This document shows positions 45,874 through 56,048 of a stretch of 64,000 bases of DNA, piece after piece. Where the stretch lies: contig NZ_JACAQA010000003.1 in the NCBI RefSeq assembly GCF_013385425.1, positions 124,001-188,000 of the forward strand, in the 5' to 3' direction. The notes under the pieces are model-generated. The model was given only the letters and a program-made list of their open reading frames with translations. It was not told where the DNA came from and ran no database searches. The position numbers and the translations under genes are program-made. The stretch comes from Pseudomonas gingeri. GTDB taxonomy: Bacteria; Pseudomonadota; Gammaproteobacteria; Pseudomonadales; Pseudomonadaceae. The first letter of the stretch is position 1. The number at the start of each line of letters is the position of its first letter.

Positions 45874-45992
45874 GGAGCTTTCTAGAAAACCGCTATTCTT
45901 GTAGGTAAAACGGCCTTGAGCAACAGGAAGCTTCATCGGAAAGAGCGGGACGTTTTAACCCATGTTGTCCATTGCCCTCCGTCGTCAGCGCG

Positions 45993-47270
45993 TCACTCCA
46001 ACAGCCGCACAAACCCGGGTTGTAAACCGAACACCTCGACGCCTTCCGGTGTCGCCTGGCCGGTGGTGACCGCCACGCGCTTGACCGGCTGACCCACCGC
46101 CTCGCGGTATTCCACCTCAAGGCCGTTATCGACATGCTGGAGCGCCGCGGGCGGCAGCACGATCGCCTGCTCGTTGCGGTAGGTGATGATAGTCAGCCGG
46201 GCACTCATGCCCAGCCGGACCCGTTGCAACTGCTCCTTGCTCAGTTTCGGCACCGAGAGCGTCACCGGGAACTGTGCGCCGCCGCCGGGCGCATCGCTGG
46301 GCAGCGCCAGGCTGCTGACAATATCGACGGCGCCGTCGAGGCGCACACCGTCGAAACCGTCTCCCAGGATCTCGACGCTCTGACCTTGATGCAGTTGGTT
46401 GATGTCCAGCTCCGAGACCTTGCTGACGATCTTCAGCTGCTCGATATTGGCCAGGCCGAACAAGACCTGCCCCTGGGTGACCCGGCTGCCGTTCTGCACC
46501 GGCCCGGCGCTGCTGGCTGTCGAGCCTTGCGGGCCGGACGCCCCCGGAGCCGGCACGACGATACCGGCAAACGGTGCCAACACATTCTTTCCCTCAAGCA
46601 GGGTGCGCAAGGCTTCGTACTTGACCGTGGTATTGGTCAATTCCATATCGGCGATCTGGCGATATTCGCCCTTGCCCTGGTCCAGGGCCTGTCGCAGATC
46701 ACCCTGGGCCGCCGCCAGATCCAGGCGCTGGGTTTGCAGTTGCTGCTGCAGATCGTCCAGCTCGCCACGGGCGATGATGCCGCGCTGGAGCAGGGTCTGG
46801 CTTTCGCGCAGCTTGCGCTCGTTGTTGCCGACGGACATTTCCACCGCCCTGAGCGAGCGCCGGGCGCGGGCCACCTGTTGGCTGTTGTTCCAGTCCTGCA
46901 ACTCCTGGACGGCGCGGCGTGCCTTGAGCTGGGCGGACAAGGCGTCGCGCAGCTGGATTTCCAGCAGCGCCGGGTCCATCTGCACCAGTGTCTGCCCGGA
47001 CTCGACCCGCTGTCCCTGTTCCACCAGCACGGCGCGCACATTTCCGTCGAAGGGCGCGGTAAGGGTGATGGTTTTCTGCGGCTCGATCTTGCCCACCAGG
47101 CCGATCTGGTGGACCAGCGGCGCGGTCTGCACCGGGATCCACTGGCCGTTCTTCGGCGGATCGGCAGCCGGGGCGCGATAGCCGATCACCGTGGCGGCGA
47201 CGACGACCACCAGCCCCAGTGCGCCGCCTTGCAACCAGCGTTTGCGGCGGGTCGTTGTGTCAGTAGTCAT
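45993..47270 (-). CDS. Periplasmic adaptor (HlyD/MacA-like membrane fusion protein)
   Basis: 425 residues from the ATG at 47270; the frame also has a TTG at 47279. One N-terminal membrane helix (GGALGLVVVVAATVIGY), then the lipoyl half KTITLTAPFDGNVRAVLVEQ, a long helical hairpin (~95-205, ALSAQLKARRAVQELQDWNN, RGIIARGELDDLQQQLQTQR), the second lipoyl half (VLAPFAGIVVPAPG) and a beta-barrel. It connects the inner-membrane ABC pair to the TolC-like protein. It overlaps that gene by 11 bp and is last in the operon. Confidence 0.88.
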   Translation of the reverse strand: MTTDTTTRRKRWLQGGALGLVVVVAATVIGYRAPAADPPKNGQWIPVQTAPLVHQIGLVGKIEPQKTITLTAPFDGNVRAVLVEQGQRVESGQTLVQMDPALLEIQLRDALSAQLKARRAVQELQDWNNSQQVARARRSLRAVEMSVGNNERKLRESQTLLQRGIIARGELDDLQQQLQTQRLDLAAAQGDLRQALDQGKGEYRQIADMELTNTTVKYEALRTLLEGKNVLAPFAGIVVPAPGASGPQGSTASSAGPVQNGSRVTQGQVLFGLANIEQLKIVSKVSELDINQLHQGQSVEILGDGFDGVRLDGAVDIVSSLALPSDAPGGGAQFPVTLSVPKLSKEQLQRVRLGMSARLTIITYRNEQAIVLPPAALQHVDNGLEVEYREAVGQPVKRVAVTTGQATPEGVEVFGLQPGFVRLLE

Positions 47271-48750
47271 TGAGCGCAATGTCCCAGCTCTCCAGAGTCA
47301 TGCCCAGGGTCAGATCCAACTGGGTCTGGGCGTTCAAATAGGCAATCAGGGCGTTGAGTCGGGCGTTTTCGGCGTTACGCAGGTCGCCTTCATAGCTCAG
47401 GACCTGAAAGTTGCTGGAGCGCCCGGCACTGAGCTTTTCCCGCTCGATATCCAGCTTGCGCCGGGAAAGGTCGACGGCGCGCTGGGCGATCTCGTATTGC
47501 CGCCAGCGGGTGCCGAGGTCGCGCACCACGTCATTGACGCTGCGCTCCAGCGCCTGCTTGGCATCGGCGAGCGTGATCTGCTGATTCTCGACATCGATCC
47601 GGGCATGCACTTCGGCCTGGCGGGTACTGAGGTCGCCGATGGGGATCTGCACCTGCACGCCGGCGTAGCTGTCCCAACGGCGGCTGCCGACGTTGCCGAG
47701 GTCATTGTCGGTGCGATCGCGAATCTGGTTGGCCCCGGCGATCAGCGACACATCCCAACGGCTCTGGTCCTTGGCGATCACCAGGTTCAGGTCGGCCTGC
47801 TGGCTGCCGAGCAAGGACGCCAGGTAGTCCGGCTGCTGGACCTGGGCCACGCGAAAGGCGTCCTGCTTGTCGATGTTGACCCGGTTGGCTTCCAGCGCCT
47901 CGGTGGCGCGGATCGGCGTGGACAGGTCGAGGGCCAGCAGGCGCAATAACGACAGGCGATTGATATCCACCTGGTTGCGGGCTTCCTCGACGCCCAATTC
48001 CTGGGTGGCGATATCGGCCTCGGTCTGGACGATTTCGAACTCGGCCATGCGCCCCGCGGCGATCAGCGCCTTGTTCACGTCGAGCAGGGCACGGGCGCGC
48101 TTGAGCGCGTCCTGGGTAATGGTCAGTTGTTCCTGGGACCTGAGCACTTCCCGGTAGGAGGTGATGATGTCGCTGATGGTCTGCGCGACATTGGACTTGA
48201 GGCTCAGGCGGTTGACCTGCTCGGCGATCCGCGCCACCCGCAGTGGGGCGGTGGTCACATCCCAACCGGCGCCCCGCAGCAGCGGCTGGATAATTGCCAG
48301 GTCGAGGCCGTCGCTGCGATAACGACCGGCGACATCGGCATTGGTCAGTTGTTGGGTCCAGGCCATGCTCAGGCGGGTGCCGTACTCGCTGAGCAGGCTG
48401 GTGGTCGGCGAGAGGGTGGCATTGCGCGAGCTGTCCTTGGAACCCCGGTTCGCCTGATAGGTGCCACTGAGCAACAGCTTGGGATTGAATACATCTTCAG
48501 AAACCCGCAGGTCGAACTTCTGCGCGATCCGTTGCAGGTAGGCGCTGCGGATGCTGCGGTTGTTGCGCAACCCCAGGTACACCGCGTCCCCCAGGGTCAG
48601 GTCGGTGTTCTGCTGGCTCAACAATACGCCACGGGCCTGATTGCTCCGCAGACTCGGGGCTGACGGCTGGCCGACCAGATCGTCGCCGGCCAAGGCCGGG
48701 CCGTACGAGAGGCAGAGCAGTAGCGCCATCCATGGCCAGGATCTATTCAT
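47260..48750 (-). CDS. TolC-family outer-membrane efflux protein
   Basis: About 496 residues from the ATG at 48750; the longer frame to 48939 overlaps the permease and encodes a non-credible Trp/Cys-rich N-terminus. Signal peptide MNRSWPWMALLLCLSYGPALA. Two outer-membrane-efflux repeats (LGDAVYLGLRNNRSIRSAYL; GVQVQIPIGDLSTRQAEVHA) and a helical barrel region with SYREVLRSQEQLTITQDALK. No lipobox, so TolC-like and not OprM-like. It overlaps the permease by 8 bp. Confidence 0.88.
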   Translation of the reverse strand: MNRSWPWMALLLCLSYGPALAGDDLVGQPSAPSLRSNQARGVLLSQQNTDLTLGDAVYLGLRNNRSIRSAYLQRIAQKFDLRVSEDVFNPKLLLSGTYQANRGSKDSSRNATLSPTTSLLSEYGTRLSMAWTQQLTNADVAGRYRSDGLDLAIIQPLLRGAGWDVTTAPLRVARIAEQVNRLSLKSNVAQTISDIITSYREVLRSQEQLTITQDALKRARALLDVNKALIAAGRMAEFEIVQTEADIATQELGVEEARNQVDINRLSLLRLLALDLSTPIRATEALEANRVNIDKQDAFRVAQVQQPDYLASLLGSQQADLNLVIAKDQSRWDVSLIAGANQIRDRTDNDLGNVGSRRWDSYAGVQVQIPIGDLSTRQAEVHARIDVENQQITLADAKQALERSVNDVVRDLGTRWRQYEIAQRAVDLSRRKLDIEREKLSAGRSSNFQVLSYEGDLRNAENARLNALIAYLNAQTQLDLTLGMTLESWDIALNDY

Positions 48751-49942
48751 CGCGCAAGGCCTCCACCGGTTGCAGTCGTGATGCCGAAATCGCCGGATAA
48801 AGGCCGAAGAACAGGCCCACCAGCAGGGTACTGCCGACCCCCAATGGCAGCGACAGCACCGCCAGGGAAAATTGCCAGCCGGACATCCGCGCATACAGGT
48901 AGGCTGCGGCCATGCCCAGCAGCGCACCGGATAAAGCACCGACGGCGGTCAGGGTGACCGCCTCCAGCAGAAACAGATTACGGATGTCCTTGCGCCGCGC
49001 GCCCAGCGCCATGCGCACGCCGATCTCCCGACGGCGCTCGGAGACGTTCATCAGCATCACATTCATCACCCCGACACCGCCGCCGACCAGGGAAATGCCG
49101 CCCAGGGCCATCAGCAGGTAGCCGAAGGTCCGGCTTTGCCGGGTCATGCCGTCAATCATCTGTTGCGGTACCTGGACCTCGACCTGGCGGCCCCTGAGGC
49201 GCTGTTTCAAGGCCTGGGTCAGGGCATCGGCGACTTGATTGGTGTCCTGGCCGGGGGCCACCCGCACGATGAGATTACTGATCTGCGGGTCGCTCATGAT
49301 TCGCCCCAGGCCTTCAAGGGGGAGAAACAGCGAGTCGTCGGCCTGCACCGGAATCAGGATGGCCGGCGGTTGGCTGCGGGCGATGCCGATCACCTGGAAC
49401 AGGTAGTCATTGATGCGGATGCGTTCGCCCAGGCGCAGCGGGTCGCCGGGTTTGCTCAAGGCCTGGGCGATCTTGTGCCCGACCACGACATAGGTTTCGC
49501 CGTGATCGAAGTCGGAGATAAAGCGTCCTTCATCCAGTTGCAGGCGCATGGCCCCCATCAACTGGGCGGTGCTGCCCACCAGATTGGCGTTGCTGGCCCG
49601 GCCGTGAAACACCACCGCGGCGCTGGACAGGGTGATCGGGGCGATCTCCAGCAGGCCTGGCAACGCCGTGTTCAACGACGACACATCGAGGGTCGCCGGC
49701 ATCGGCGTGCGTACATCGGCATTGCCGGGAAACTGCACCGACAACGTATCGGTGCCCATGTCCTTGAAGATCGCCGAGGCTTCCTGGGCCGCGTTGTGGC
49801 CGATATTGATCAGGGCGATCACCGATGAACTGCCGATGACAATCCCCAGCAAGGCCAGGAGCGAGCGTTTACCCAAGGTCCTCAGGCTGACAAAGGCCTC
49901 GTGGAGCAACTGGCTGGCACTTTGTTCGACCTGCACGCTCAT
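48743..49942 (-). CDS. ABC transporter permease (MacB/FtsX family)
   Basis: 399 residues with the FtsX/MacB layout: TM1 at ~25-45 (SLLALLGIVIGSSSVIALIN), a periplasmic MacB core domain (~50-270), and three C-terminal helices with VMNVMLMNVSERRREIGVRM and ARRKDIRNLFLLEAVTLTAV. MacB normally carries its ATPase on the same chain; here it is a separate gene, 4-bp overlapped. The mechanotransmission type fits export from the periplasm of a peptide, siderophore or macrolide. Confidence 0.9.
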   Translation of the reverse strand: MSVQVEQSASQLLHEAFVSLRTLGKRSLLALLGIVIGSSSVIALINIGHNAAQEASAIFKDMGTDTLSVQFPGNADVRTPMPATLDVSSLNTALPGLLEIAPITLSSAAVVFHGRASNANLVGSTAQLMGAMRLQLDEGRFISDFDHGETYVVVGHKIAQALSKPGDPLRLGERIRINDYLFQVIGIARSQPPAILIPVQADDSLFLPLEGLGRIMSDPQISNLIVRVAPGQDTNQVADALTQALKQRLRGRQVEVQVPQQMIDGMTRQSRTFGYLLMALGGISLVGGGVGVMNVMLMNVSERRREIGVRMALGARRKDIRNLFLLEAVTLTAVGALSGALLGMAAAYLYARMSGWQFSLAVLSLPLGVGSTLLVGLFFGLYPAISASRLQPVEALRDE

Positions 49943-50643
49943 GCCGGGCAGGCCTCGCGTATCACGCCGTTGTGCACCCGGATCTGCCGCCCCAGGCGTT
50001 GGGCTATCTGCGGGTCGTGGGTGACGATGATCAGCGTGACCTGGCGGACGCGATTGAGCTCCAGCAACAGGTCCATGATTTCCCGGGCGGTGCTGCTGTC
50101 GAGGTTGCCGGTGGGTTCGTCGGCGAGGATCACCGAAGGTTCCCCCACCAGCGCCCGGGCAATCGCCACCCGTTGGCGCTGGCCGCCGGAGAGGTCGGCG
50201 GGGCGATGGTGCGCGCGCGCCTCCAGGCCGACCTGTTCGAGCATGGCCATGGCCCGGGTCAGTGACTCGCCACGGGGGACACCGCGATAACTCAGGGGCA
50301 GGGCGACATTGTCCAGGGCGCTGAGGCGCGCCAGCAGGTTGAAACTCTGGAAGACGAAGCCGATCTGCCGGTTGCGGATCGCCGCCAACTGGTCGGGGCT
50401 GGAGCGGAAGATGTCATGGCCGGCAAAACGATAGTGGCCGCTGTCGGGCAGGTCGAGCAACCCGAGGATATTGAGCAGGGTGCTTTTGCCCGAACCGGAA
50501 GCGCCGAGAATGGCACAGCTTTCACCGGCCTCGATGGACAGCGAGACATTGTCGAGAATGGTGAGGGTTTGCTCGGCGAGGCGATAACGCTTGGCGATGC
50601 CTTGCAGGGAGATGAAGCCTTCGTGAGCAATCGTGTCTGTCAT
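49939..50643 (-). CDS. ABC transporter ATPase (MacB/LolD-like)
   Basis: 234 residues. Walker A GASGSGKST, signature [15 protein letters not shown], Walker B VILADEPTGNLD, switch His in IVTHDPQIA; the ADEPTGNLDS wording is typical of LolD/MacB ATPases. First gene of a four-gene minus-strand operon ATPase-permease-TolC-adaptor. The 466-bp region upstream separates it from a divergent TetR-type regulator. Confidence 0.93.
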   Translation of the reverse strand: MTDTIAHEGFISLQGIAKRYRLAEQTLTILDNVSLSIEAGESCAILGASGSGKSTLLNILGLLDLPDSGHYRFAGHDIFRSSPDQLAAIRNRQIGFVFQSFNLLARLSALDNVALPLSYRGVPRGESLTRAMAMLEQVGLEARAHHRPADLSGGQRQRVAIARALVGEPSVILADEPTGNLDSSTAREIMDLLLELNRVRQVTLIIVTHDPQIAQRLGRQIRVHNGVIREACPA

Positions 50644-50753
50644 CGCTGACCGCGCCGGCCGGCTTGACCCGGCAGGAGCCTCCGTCCCGGGCGCTTTGTG
50701 GGACGCTCAGGCGGTTCTCGGGGCAGGGACAAGCACAAGGTTTATTTTATTGT

Positions 50754-50771
50754 TTCAAATAATTGTTTGAA
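50754..50771. promoter_or_regulatory. Dyad TTCAAA-N6-TTTGAA in the exporter/TetR divergent region
   Basis: Inverted repeat in an A/T-rich segment 110 bp upstream of the ATPase start; ATTGTTT also appears twice, at 50750-50756 and 50762-50768. A plausible operator for the TetR regulator at 51110. Function inferred. Confidence 0.45.
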
Positions 50772-50926
50772 TAGTAACCGTGATCTTGGGGCGACGCCAG
50801 CCGCCGGGTTCAAGGAAGGCCAAGACATTTCAGGCAGGGCTTTGTGACAACTGGATACATTTTATTGGTCGGTCAAGCCGGCCGCGACGAGTGCAGGCAC
50901 TAGCCTTGCTCACGAGGGACAGCCTG

Positions 50927-50955
50927 GACACAGTTGCCTCCAACTGTGTCTTTTT
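50927..50955 (+). terminator. Orphan Rho-independent terminator in the 466-bp intergenic region
   Basis: Perfect 10-bp stem GACACAGTTG / CAACTGTGTC with loop CCTC followed by TTTTT. No protein gene on the plus strand ends before it, since the upstream exporter operon runs the other way. It may end a small RNA beginning somewhere in ~50780-50880, or attenuate a TetR leader transcript. The rest of 50644-51109 shows no convincing gene. Confidence 0.75.
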
Positions 50956-51109
50956 GAACCCAAATAGAATGGTTTTCAAACACCCGATAAGACACGGTAC
51001 CCGGCGTAGAGGCTTGCTTTCAAAGGCTTTCACGGGTATAAAAAATCAAATTTATTTTTAAAACACTGTTCATCCGGTCAAATTTTCACCCCGCAAAGGC
51101 TCCTCACAT

Positions 51110-51865
51110 ATGGTCGCAAAGAAACTCAGTGCCCCGAATGTCACCAAGACCCGACTACTGGATGCCACGGAGGCACTGTTTATCAAATACGGCTACGACG
51201 CCGTGTTATTGCGCCAGATCACGGAGCGCGCCCAGGTCAACCTGGCCGCGGTGAACTATCACTTCGGGGACAAGGATTCCCTGATGACCGCCTTGCTCAT
51301 GCAGCGCCTCGGGCCGCTCAACGAGCAGCGCCTGGAACTGTTGGCCAAATGCGAGGAACAGGCGGACGGCCCGCTGGACTGCGAGACCCTGCTGGGGGTT
51401 CTGTTCGCCCCGGCCATGGGCCTGGAACGCAGCGGCGATGGTGATGAAAGCCGCTCCTTCATTCGTTTCCTGGGGCGGGTCTACAGCGACACCTCACCCT
51501 TTATCCAGGAGTACCTCAAGGAGCATTACCAGCCGGTTTTCGAGCGTTTCTTCAAGGCCTTCGCCCTGGCGCTGCCGGATATGCCGCGCAATGAAGTCGG
51601 GGTGCGCCTGCAATTCGCCCTCAAGGCGATTTCCGGGGTGATTGCCGGGACCGAGCTGCGTTTCCTGATGCAGGCCATGAGCCTGGGGCGCCCGGCCACG
51701 GATGCCGAAGTCATGGCCAAGCTGATCAGCCTGGTCTCGGCGGCCATCCATGCGCCGATGCAGGACCACAAAGCCGAGCAGGCGCTGGAGCGCGTGCTGC
51801 AGACCCAACGCTCGATTCGCCAGCAGGGCGTGCCGGTCACGGCCAAGGTGGCCGGCAAACCATAG
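51110..51865 (+). CDS. TetR/AcrR-family transcriptional regulator
   Basis: 251 residues, longer than the usual ~200. HTH at residues ~13-60 (TRLLDATEALFIKYGYDAVL, QITERAQVNLAAVNYHFGDK). The C-terminal effector domain resembles the CerR/YdcN-type TetR domain (FIRFLGRVYSDTSPFIQEYL, RLQFALKAISGVIAGTELRF). Divergent from the MacAB-TolC-like exporter, so probably its regulator. Ends with a basic/hydrophobic tail. Confidence 0.9.
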   Translation: MVAKKLSAPNVTKTRLLDATEALFIKYGYDAVLLRQITERAQVNLAAVNYHFGDKDSLMTALLMQRLGPLNEQRLELLAKCEEQADGPLDCETLLGVLFAPAMGLERSGDGDESRSFIRFLGRVYSDTSPFIQEYLKEHYQPVFERFFKAFALALPDMPRNEVGVRLQFALKAISGVIAGTELRFLMQAMSLGRPATDAEVMAKLISLVSAAIHAPMQDHKAEQALERVLQTQRSIRQQGVPVTAKVAGKP

Positions 51866-52041
51866 CGGATTGATCCCTCGTGTATTGGCGCGCCCATGTT
51901 TGAGCCGATACCGATGATCAGGTCACGTCGCACAATCGCCAATCATGGCTAGAGTGAAACTGACGGCAATTGTGCCGCCACCGTGATCGTTTCAAAGAGC
52001 CCGGCACCTGACCGGGACCTTCACCTGATCGGGAGTACGCG

Positions 52042-55000
52042 ATGGATCTCAACCGTCGTCAGTTCTTCAAGGTCGCCGCCATCGGCCTTGGAGGCTCGAG
52101 TCTGGCCGCGTTGGGCATGGCCCCGACGCCTGCCTTCGCCGAGCAAGTGCGCCACTTCAAACTCACCCATACCCATGAAACCCGCAACACCTGCCCGTAT
52201 TGCTCGGTCGGTTGCGGGCTGATCATGTACAGCCAGGGTGATACCGCGAAGAACGTGGTCCAGGACATCATCCATATCGAGGGCGATGCCGACCATCCGG
52301 TCAATCGCGGCACCCTGTGCCCCAAAGGCGCCGGCCTGCTGGACTTCATCCACAGCCCTGATCGCCTCAAGTACCCGCAGGTACGCAAGCCGGGCAGCCA
52401 GGAATGGACCCGGGTTTCCTGGGATGAAGCGCTGGACCGCGTCAGCGACCTGATCAAGGCCGACCGCGACGCCAACTTCATCGAGAAGAACGCCCAGGGG
52501 CAGACGGTCAACCGCTGGCTGACCACCGGATTTCTCGCCGCTTCGGCGGCGTCCAACGAAGCCGGTTACCTGACCCACAAGGTCATTCGCAGTCTCGGCA
52601 TGCTGGGGTTCGACAACCAGGCACGTGTCTGACACGGCCCGACGGTGGCAAGTCTTGCCCCGACGTACGGCCGTGGCGCCATGACCAACACCTGGACCGA
52701 TATCGCCAACGCGAATCTGATCCTGGTAATGGGTGGCAATGCCGCTGAAGCGCATCCGTGCGGCTTCAAATGGGTGACCGAAGCCAAGGCCCACAACCAG
52801 GCACGCCTGATCGTGGTCGACCCGCGTTTTACCCGGACCGCCTCGGTGGCCGACTATTACGCGCCGATCCGTACCGGCAGCGATATCGCCTTTATGGGCG
52901 GGCTGATCAATTTCCTGCTGACCGAGGACAAGATCCAGCACGAATATGTGCGCAACTACACCGACGTATCGTTTATCGTCAAAGCCGGCTTCGGCTTCGA
53001 GGACGGGCTGTTCAGCGGCTACGACGCGGCCAGCCGCACCTATACCGACAAGTCCTCCTGGGGGTATGAGCTGGGCGAGGACGGTTTCGCCAAGATCGAC
53101 CCGAGCCTGCAACACGAGCGCTGCGTCTACCAACTGATGAAACAGCACTACAGCCGCTACAGCCTGGAACTGGCGAGCCAGACCTGCGGCATGCCCCAGG
53201 ACGCCATGCGCAAGATCTGGGACGAAATCGCCACCTGCTCGCAACCGGGCAAGACCATGACGATTCTCTATGCCCTGGGTTGGACCCAGCACTCCATCGG
53301 CTCGCAGATCATCCGCAGTGCGGCCATGGTCCAGCTGTTGCTGGGCAACGTCGGCATGCCCGGCGGCGGGGTCAATGCCTTGCGCGGTCACTCCAATATC
53401 CAGGGGCTGACGGACCTCGGGCTGTTGTCCAATTCGCTGCCCGGCTACCTGACCCTGGCCTCCGATGCCGAGCAGGACTACGACACCTATATCTCCAAGC
53501 GCGCCCTCAAACCCTTGCGTCCCGGCCAGTTGTCCTACTGGCAGAACTACGGCAAGTTCCATGTCAGCCTGATGAAAGCCTGGTATGGCGCCAATGCCAC
53601 CGCCGAAAACCACTGGGGCTACGACTGGCTGCCCAAGCTCGACAACCCCGGCTACGACATCCTGCGCATGTTCGACCGGATGGGCCAGGGGCTGGTCAAC
53701 GGCTATATCTGCCAGGGCTTCAACCCGATTGCCGCGCTGCCCGACAAGAACCGGGTGACCGCGGCGCTGGGCAAACTCAAGTGGCTGGTGGTGATGGATC
53801 CGCTGTCCACTGAAACCTCGGAGTTCTGGCGCAACGCCGGACCTTACAACGATGTCGACACCGGCAATATCCAGACCGAGGTCATTCGCTTTCCGACCAC
53901 CTGCTTCGCCGAGGAGGATGGCTCGCTGACCAATAGCAGCCGCTGGCTGCAATGGCACTGGAAAGGCGCCGAGGGGCCAGGGGAAACCCGCACCGACGTG
54001 AAGATCATGAGCGAACTGTTCCTGCGTCTGCGCAAACGTTATCAGGCCGATGGCGGCGCTTTCCCCGAGCCGATCCTCAAGCTCAGCTGGCCGTACAAGA
54101 TCGCTGATGAACCGTCACCGGAGGAACTGGCGCGAGAAATCAACGGTTACGCCAGCGCGGACTTCACCGATGCCACGGGGACTGCGATGAAGGCCGGCCA
54201 GCAACTGGCCGGATTCGCCCAGCTCAAGGACGACGGCAGCACCGCTTCGGGCTGCTGGATCTTCTGCGGCAGCTGGACCGAGCAGGGCAACCAGATGGCC
54301 CGGCGCGACAACAGCGATCCCTACGGCATGAAACAGCACCTGGGTTGGGCCTGGGCCTGGCCGATGAACCGGCGCATTCTCTACAACCGTGCATCCGCCG
54401 ACACCCAGGGCAAGCCCTGGTCGCCGGAAAAACGCCTGGTGTGGTGGAACGGCAAGGCCTGGGGCGGCACCGACGTGCCCGACTACAAAGCCGATGTACC
54501 GCCGGAAGCCGGGATGAACCCGTTCATCATGAACCCCGAGGGCGTGGCGCGGTTCTTTGCCGTGGACAAGATGGCCGAAGGGCCGTTCCCGGAGCATTAC
54601 GAGCCGTTCGAAACCCCCATCGGCATCAACCCGCTGCACCCGGACAACAAGAAGGTCACCAGCAACCCGGCGGCCCGGATCTTCGATTCGGTCTGGGACA
54701 GTCTGGGCGTGGCGAAGGATTTCCCCTATGCCGCGACCACTTACCGGCTGACCGAACATTTCCACTTCTGGAGCAAGCACTGCAAGCTCAACGCCATTGC
54801 CCAGCCCGAGCAGTTCGTCGAGATCGGCGAGCTCCTGGCCAAGGAGAAGGGCATCGTGGCCGGCGACCGGGTGCGGGTCAGCTCCAAGCGCGGGCATATC
54901 GAGGCGGTGGCGGTGGTGACCAAACGGATTCGGCCGCTGCAGGTCAACAACCAGGTCGTGCACCACATCGGCATCCCGTTGCACTGGGGATTCACCGGGG

Positions 55001-55107
55001 TGGCGCGGCATGGCTACCTGACCAACACCCTGGTGCCGTTCCTCGGCGATGGTAATTCACAGACCCCGGAATCCAAGTCATTCCTGGTCAACGTGGAGAA
55101 AATCTGA
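52042..55107 (+). CDS. fdnG: Formate dehydrogenase-N major subunit, selenocysteine- and molybdopterin-containing
   Basis: One gene read through an in-frame TGA at 52630-52632 = selenocysteine 197; the two parts (52042-52632 and 52633-55107) share a frame. Total 1021 residues, close to E. coli FdnG (1015, Sec196). Tat signal: [12 protein letters not shown] (residues ~4-15) ending at ..PTPAFA, so it is exported folded. A 4Fe-4S site is formed by [15 protein letters not shown] and GTLCPKGA. Context at Sec is [16 protein letters not shown], as in FDH-N. Molybdopterin-guanine-dinucleotide domains follow. It oxidises formate in the periplasm and passes electrons to FdnH and FdnI, then quinone. Confidence 0.97.
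52630..52662 (+). promoter_or_regulatory. Bacterial SECIS hairpin directing UGA to selenocysteine
   Basis: The UGA is followed by the upper SECIS stem at 52643-52662: CGG (52643-45) pairs with CCG (52660-62), a single bulged T at 52646, GGCA (52647-50) pairs with TGCC (52656-59), and a loop AGTCT with the GU that SelB recognises. Distance from UGA (11 bases) and bulge match the E. coli fdnG/fdhF elements. Binds SelB-GTP-Sec-tRNA at the ribosome. Confidence 0.92.
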
Positions 55108-56048
55108 TGGCCAGCCAAGACATCATTGCCCGTTCGGCGACCACCACCTTGCCGCCCTCCGTGCGCCAGCAGGAAGAAGTCGCCAAACTGATCGACACCA
55201 CCAAGTGCATCGGCTGCAAGGCCTGCCAGGTGGCGTGTTCGGAATGGAACGAGCTGCGCGACGAGGTCGGCCATAACCATGGCACCTACGACAACCCCCA
55301 GGACCTGAGTGCCGAAAGCTGGACCCTGATGCGCTTCACCGAGCATGAAAATGCCGCCGGCAACCTGGAGTGGCTGATCCGCAAGGACGGTTGCATGCAC
55401 TGCGCCGACCCCGGCTGCCTGAAGGCCTGCCCCAGCCCGGGGGCGATCATCAAGCACGCCAATGGCATCGTCGATTTCAACCAGGACCATTGCATCGGTT
55501 GCGGTTACTGCATCACCGGTTGCCCCTTCGACATACCGCGCATCTCGCAGAAGGACCACAAGGCCTACAAGTGCACGCTGTGTTCGGACCGGGTGGCGGT
55601 GGGGCTGGAGCCGGCCTGTGTGAAAACCTGCCCGACCGGGGCGATTGTCTTTGGCAGCAAGGAGGACATGAAGGAACACGCCGCCGAACGCATTGTCGAC
55701 CTCAAGTCCCGCGGCTTCGACCAGGCCGGCTTGTACGACCCGGCCGGGGTCGGCGGCACCCATGTGATGTACGTGCTGCACCACGCCGACCAGCCGTCGC
55801 TGTACGCCGGCCTGCCGAACCAGCCGAGCATCAGCCCCTTCGTCGAATTGTGGAAAGGCATCAGCAAACCCCTGGGCCTGCTGGCGATGGGCGCGGCGGT
55901 GCTGGCGGGCTTTTTCCACTACGTGCGCATCGGCCCGCAACGGGTGGAGGAGGACGAGCATCCGGCGCCCCCGGACAGCAGCGTCCATCAGGTCGATCCG
56001 AGCGTGCATGTCTTTGATCCGAAAACCGGTGAGGAGCCACGGCCATGA
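55107..56048 (+). CDS. fdnH: Formate dehydrogenase-N iron-sulfur (beta) subunit
   Basis: 313 residues. Four 4Fe-4S cysteine clusters: [50 protein letters not shown] and [22 protein letters not shown]. One C-terminal membrane helix ([20 protein letters not shown]) anchors it, and a Pro-rich tail follows. It transfers electrons from FdnG to the cytochrome. Starts on the last base of the fdnG stop region and overlaps fdnI by 4 bp. Confidence 0.96.
   Translation: MASQDIIARSATTTLPPSVRQQEEVAKLIDTTKCIGCKACQVACSEWNELRDEVGHNHGTYDNPQDLSAESWTLMRFTEHENAAGNLEWLIRKDGCMHCADPGCLKACPSPGAIIKHANGIVDFNQDHCIGCGYCITGCPFDIPRISQKDHKAYKCTLCSDRVAVGLEPACVKTCPTGAIVFGSKEDMKEHAAERIVDLKSRGFDQAGLYDPAGVGGTHVMYVLHHADQPSLYAGLPNQPSISPFVELWKGISKPLGLLAMGAAVLAGFFHYVRIGPQRVEEDEHPAPPDSSVHQVDPSVHVFDPKTGEEPRP

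Noticed and set aside
50830..51061. Short open frames on both strands in the 466-bp exporter/TetR gap
   Set aside because: They run through the terminator hairpin and A/T-rich segments, with unusual codon use and no good start site.
52042..52632. fdnG as a frameshifted or prematurely stopped pseudogene
   Set aside because: The stop is TGA at the selenocysteine position, followed by a proper SECIS hairpin, and selA, selB and selC lie downstream; it is decoded as Sec.
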